From the NCBI GenBank assembly GCA_964422685.1, contig CAYRCG010000123.1, forward strand, positions 1 to 5,949: 5,949 bases of DNA, in the 5' to 3' direction. The notes beneath the pieces are model-generated. The model did not search any database, had not been told where the DNA came from, and worked only from the letters and a program-made list of their open reading frames with translations. This stretch comes from Syntrophomonas sp964422685 (GTDB lineage: Bacteria; Bacillota; Syntrophomonadia; Syntrophomonadales; Syntrophomonadaceae). Of the stretch, positions 5,894 to 5,949 are shown in pieces (position 1 is the first letter of the stretch; every line of letters begins with the position of its first letter). A program made the translations under genes and the position numbers.

Positions 5894-5933
5894 ATATTAT
5901 TTTCTGTGCATTATACACAAGGAAATAACTCCT

Positions 5934-5949
5934 ATGATTACTAAACAGA
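5934..5949 (+). CDS. 5' end of a gene cut by the window edge
   Basis: ATG at 5934 opens MITKQ and runs off the window. AAGGA at 5919-5923 lies 10 nt upstream. A promoter and a structured leader precede it, which supports a real start, but five codons give no clue to function. Confidence 0.45.

Larger units (their letters stand above)
5825..5933 (+). promoter_or_regulatory. Candidate attenuator / structured leader RNA
   Basis: Between the predicted transcription start and the ATG at 5934 lie several elements. Hairpin 1 is CGCTTTT-GACT (5837-5847) with AGTC-AAAAGCG (5856-5868). Hairpin 2 is GACCGCCTT (5873-5881), loop ACT, AAGGCGGTC (5885-5893), followed by ATATTATTTT, which is terminator-like with an imperfect T-run. 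GGCGG (5849-5853) in the loop of hairpin 1 can pair instead with CCGCC (5875-5879) in the 5' arm of hairpin 2, giving an alternative fold. AGGAGTT (5828-5834) is also complementary to AACTCCT (5927-5933), which directly precedes the ATG. Together these resemble an attenuation or riboswitch-type leader. I do not recognise a known class. Confidence 0.45.

Overview
The window looks like a piece of a draft assembly from a low-to-mid G+C member of the Firmicutes/Clostridia. The evidence is strong AGGAGG-type ribosome binding sites, a TTG start, a three-SLH surface protein, SigA-type promoters, and an interspersed palindromic repeat of a type I remember from anaerobic Clostridia. A Peptococcaceae-like origin is a guess. 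A run of exactly 100 N (1184-1283) is a scaffold gap of unknown true size.

All clear genes lie on the minus strand. From right to left: a TolC/OEP-family protein (4197-5354) has its own consensus promoter (5387-5415) and a probable terminator (4115-4137). An intergenic stretch of about 1.1 kb follows, carrying a palindromic repeat pair (3924-4036) and AT-rich DNA. Next to the surface-protein gene it also carries a potential pseudoknot and a hairpin (3235-3109) that would sit in the mRNA leader. Then comes a probable surface-protein operon: a large SLH-anchored protein (1031-3030, interrupted by the gap inside 98-residue tandem repeats), a small secreted protein (606-1004) beginning 26 nt after it, and a longer paralogue of that small protein (477 to the window edge). 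The three together look like cell-envelope components: one anchored to the wall by SLH domains and two secreted proteins sharing an unnamed domain. Their function is not evident.

The right end (5416-5949) has a pyrimidine-rich, apparently non-coding stretch with short degenerate repeats. It is followed by a plus-strand promoter (5788-5816), a 14-codon leader ORF with its own ribosome binding site, a stable hairpin overlapping the leader ORF's stop codon, and the first five codons of a gene cut off by the window edge. This has the layout of a translation-coupled attenuator and is, with the pseudoknot leader, the most interesting part of the window.
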